A stretch of DNA of 5,655 bases from Candidatus Methylomirabilis sp. (GTDB lineage: Bacteria; DYJV01), in the NCBI GenBank assembly GCA_020722945.1, contig DYJV01000100.1:1-5655 (forward strand), in the 5' to 3' direction. Positions 5,245 through 5,655 of this stretch are shown piece after piece; position 1 is the stretch's first letter; every line of letters starts with the position of its first letter. Both the position numbers and the translations under genes were made by a program. Below the pieces are notes generated by a model. It was given only the letters and a program-made list of their open reading frames with translations. It ran no database searches and was not told the origin of the DNA.

Positions 5245-5655
5245 TGGATATTATAAAATTGAAAAATACGGAAGAACAACTCCGAGATAGTAAAGAACGT
5301 CTGGATCTGGCTTTAAAAGGAGCAGGACTGGGGACATGGGACTGGCATATCCCAAGCGGCAAGGTGATTTTCAACGAGCTCTGGACTGAGATGCTCGGTT
5401 ACACTCTTGAAGAAATCGAGCCGAATGTGAGCAGTTGGGAGAAACTACTTCACCCGGATGATATAAAGACCGTGATGGCAACTTTGACCGACTATCTGGA
5501 AGGGCGAAATCCTTTTTACCATATAGAATATCGCCTGCAGACCAAATCTGGAGAGTGGAAATGGATTTTTGATACCGGCAAGGTGTTTGAAAGAGATAAG
5601 GATGGCAAGCCGGTTCGTATGCTTGGCATACATCAGGACATCACCGACCGCAAGC
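5244..5655 (+). CDS. PAS-domain sensor protein, partial at its 3' end
   Basis: The frame runs off the window after 137 codons. Residues about 7-24 form a short amphipathic linker (NTEEQLRDSKERLDLAL). A PAS fold of the PAS_3 type follows from GAGLGTWDW (26-34), with NELWTEMLGYTLEEI (44-58), HPDD (70-73) and the PAC part from IEYRLQTKSGEWKWI (94-108) to GIHQDITDRK (128-137). PAS domains sense small molecules, redox or light and usually feed a histidine kinase, GGDEF/EAL or chemoreceptor module, which would lie beyond the window, so the output is unknown. The GTG at 5244 overlaps the TAG of the preceding frame and has no proper ribosome-binding site of its own other than the G-run. GTG at 5229 is in frame too, and the intended start may be ATG 5200 via a frameshift. 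GC is 116 of 240 at 5281-5520 (48%), with CTG, CGC, GGC and CCG codons, unlike the AGA/ATA/TTA-rich neighbours, which suggests transfer. No membrane segment is encoded in the PAS frame itself. Confidence 0.8.
   Translation, partial: MDIIKLKNTEEQLRDSKERLDLALKGAGLGTWDWHIPSGKVIFNELWTEMLGYTLEEIEPNVSSWEKLLHPDDIKTVMATLTDYLEGRNPFYHIEYRLQTKSGEWKWIFDTGKVFERDKDGKPVRMLGIHQDITDRK

Noticed and set aside
5445-5633. 62-codon minus-strand ORF
   Set aside because: It lies opposite the clear PAS-coding frame, has no recognisable motif, and is a shadow of that gene.
1-5655. CRISPR array, insertion sequence, tRNA or rRNA
   Set aside because: No regularly spaced direct repeats, transposase motifs, terminal inverted repeats or tRNA-like cloverleaf were seen.

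Overview
The window comes from a low-GC, Gram-negative bacterium. Hand counts give about 35% GC in typical genes and well under 25% in much of the long intergenic stretch. The Gram-negative call rests on a signal-peptide-bearing outer-membrane beta-barrel protein ending in phenylalanine. The TypA, RecR and phosphatase sequences feel compatible with a Deferribacterota-like or similar lineage, but that is an impression from sequence style only.

Layout. Positions 51-1886 (minus) encode TypA/BipA, a translational GTPase, with a GTG start and an extended -10 promoter just upstream. Positions 2165-2782 (minus) encode RecR, the zinc-finger/Toprim recombination mediator, with a TTG start. Diverging from recR at 2872-3492 (plus) is a histidine (phosphoglycerate mutase-like) phosphatase, which ends in a 13-bp perfect terminator hairpin beginning inside its stop codon. 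Positions 3611-4366 (minus) encode a 251-residue outer-membrane barrel protein resembling the TorF/Gcw_chp family, convergent with the phosphatase. The genes from 51 to 4366 are ordinary chromosomal genes. They form no obvious shared pathway: translation under stress, DNA repair, a small-molecule phosphatase and an envelope protein.

From about 4380 to 5200 lies some 820 bp of very AT-rich DNA with no long ORF. It holds several perfect inverted repeats, a 14-bp palindrome, a partial Fur-box match and a few tiny ORFs. At its right end comes the most unusual part of the window. A 48-codon open frame (5044-5190) looks like a signal peptide or membrane anchor but lacks a standard start codon. Its stop abuts a Shine-Dalgarno sequence and an ATG (5200), which opens a 14-codon frame ending after a run of eight G residues. 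Its stop overlaps by one base a GTG from which a PAS-domain sensor protein (5244 to the window end) reads on. One added G would fuse the ATG at 5200 directly to the PAS frame. The PAS DNA is about 48% GC, with CTG/CGC/GGC-style codons unlike the other genes. The sensor gene therefore looks recently acquired or recombined, and it is either phase-variable, translationally coupled, or broken at its 5' end.
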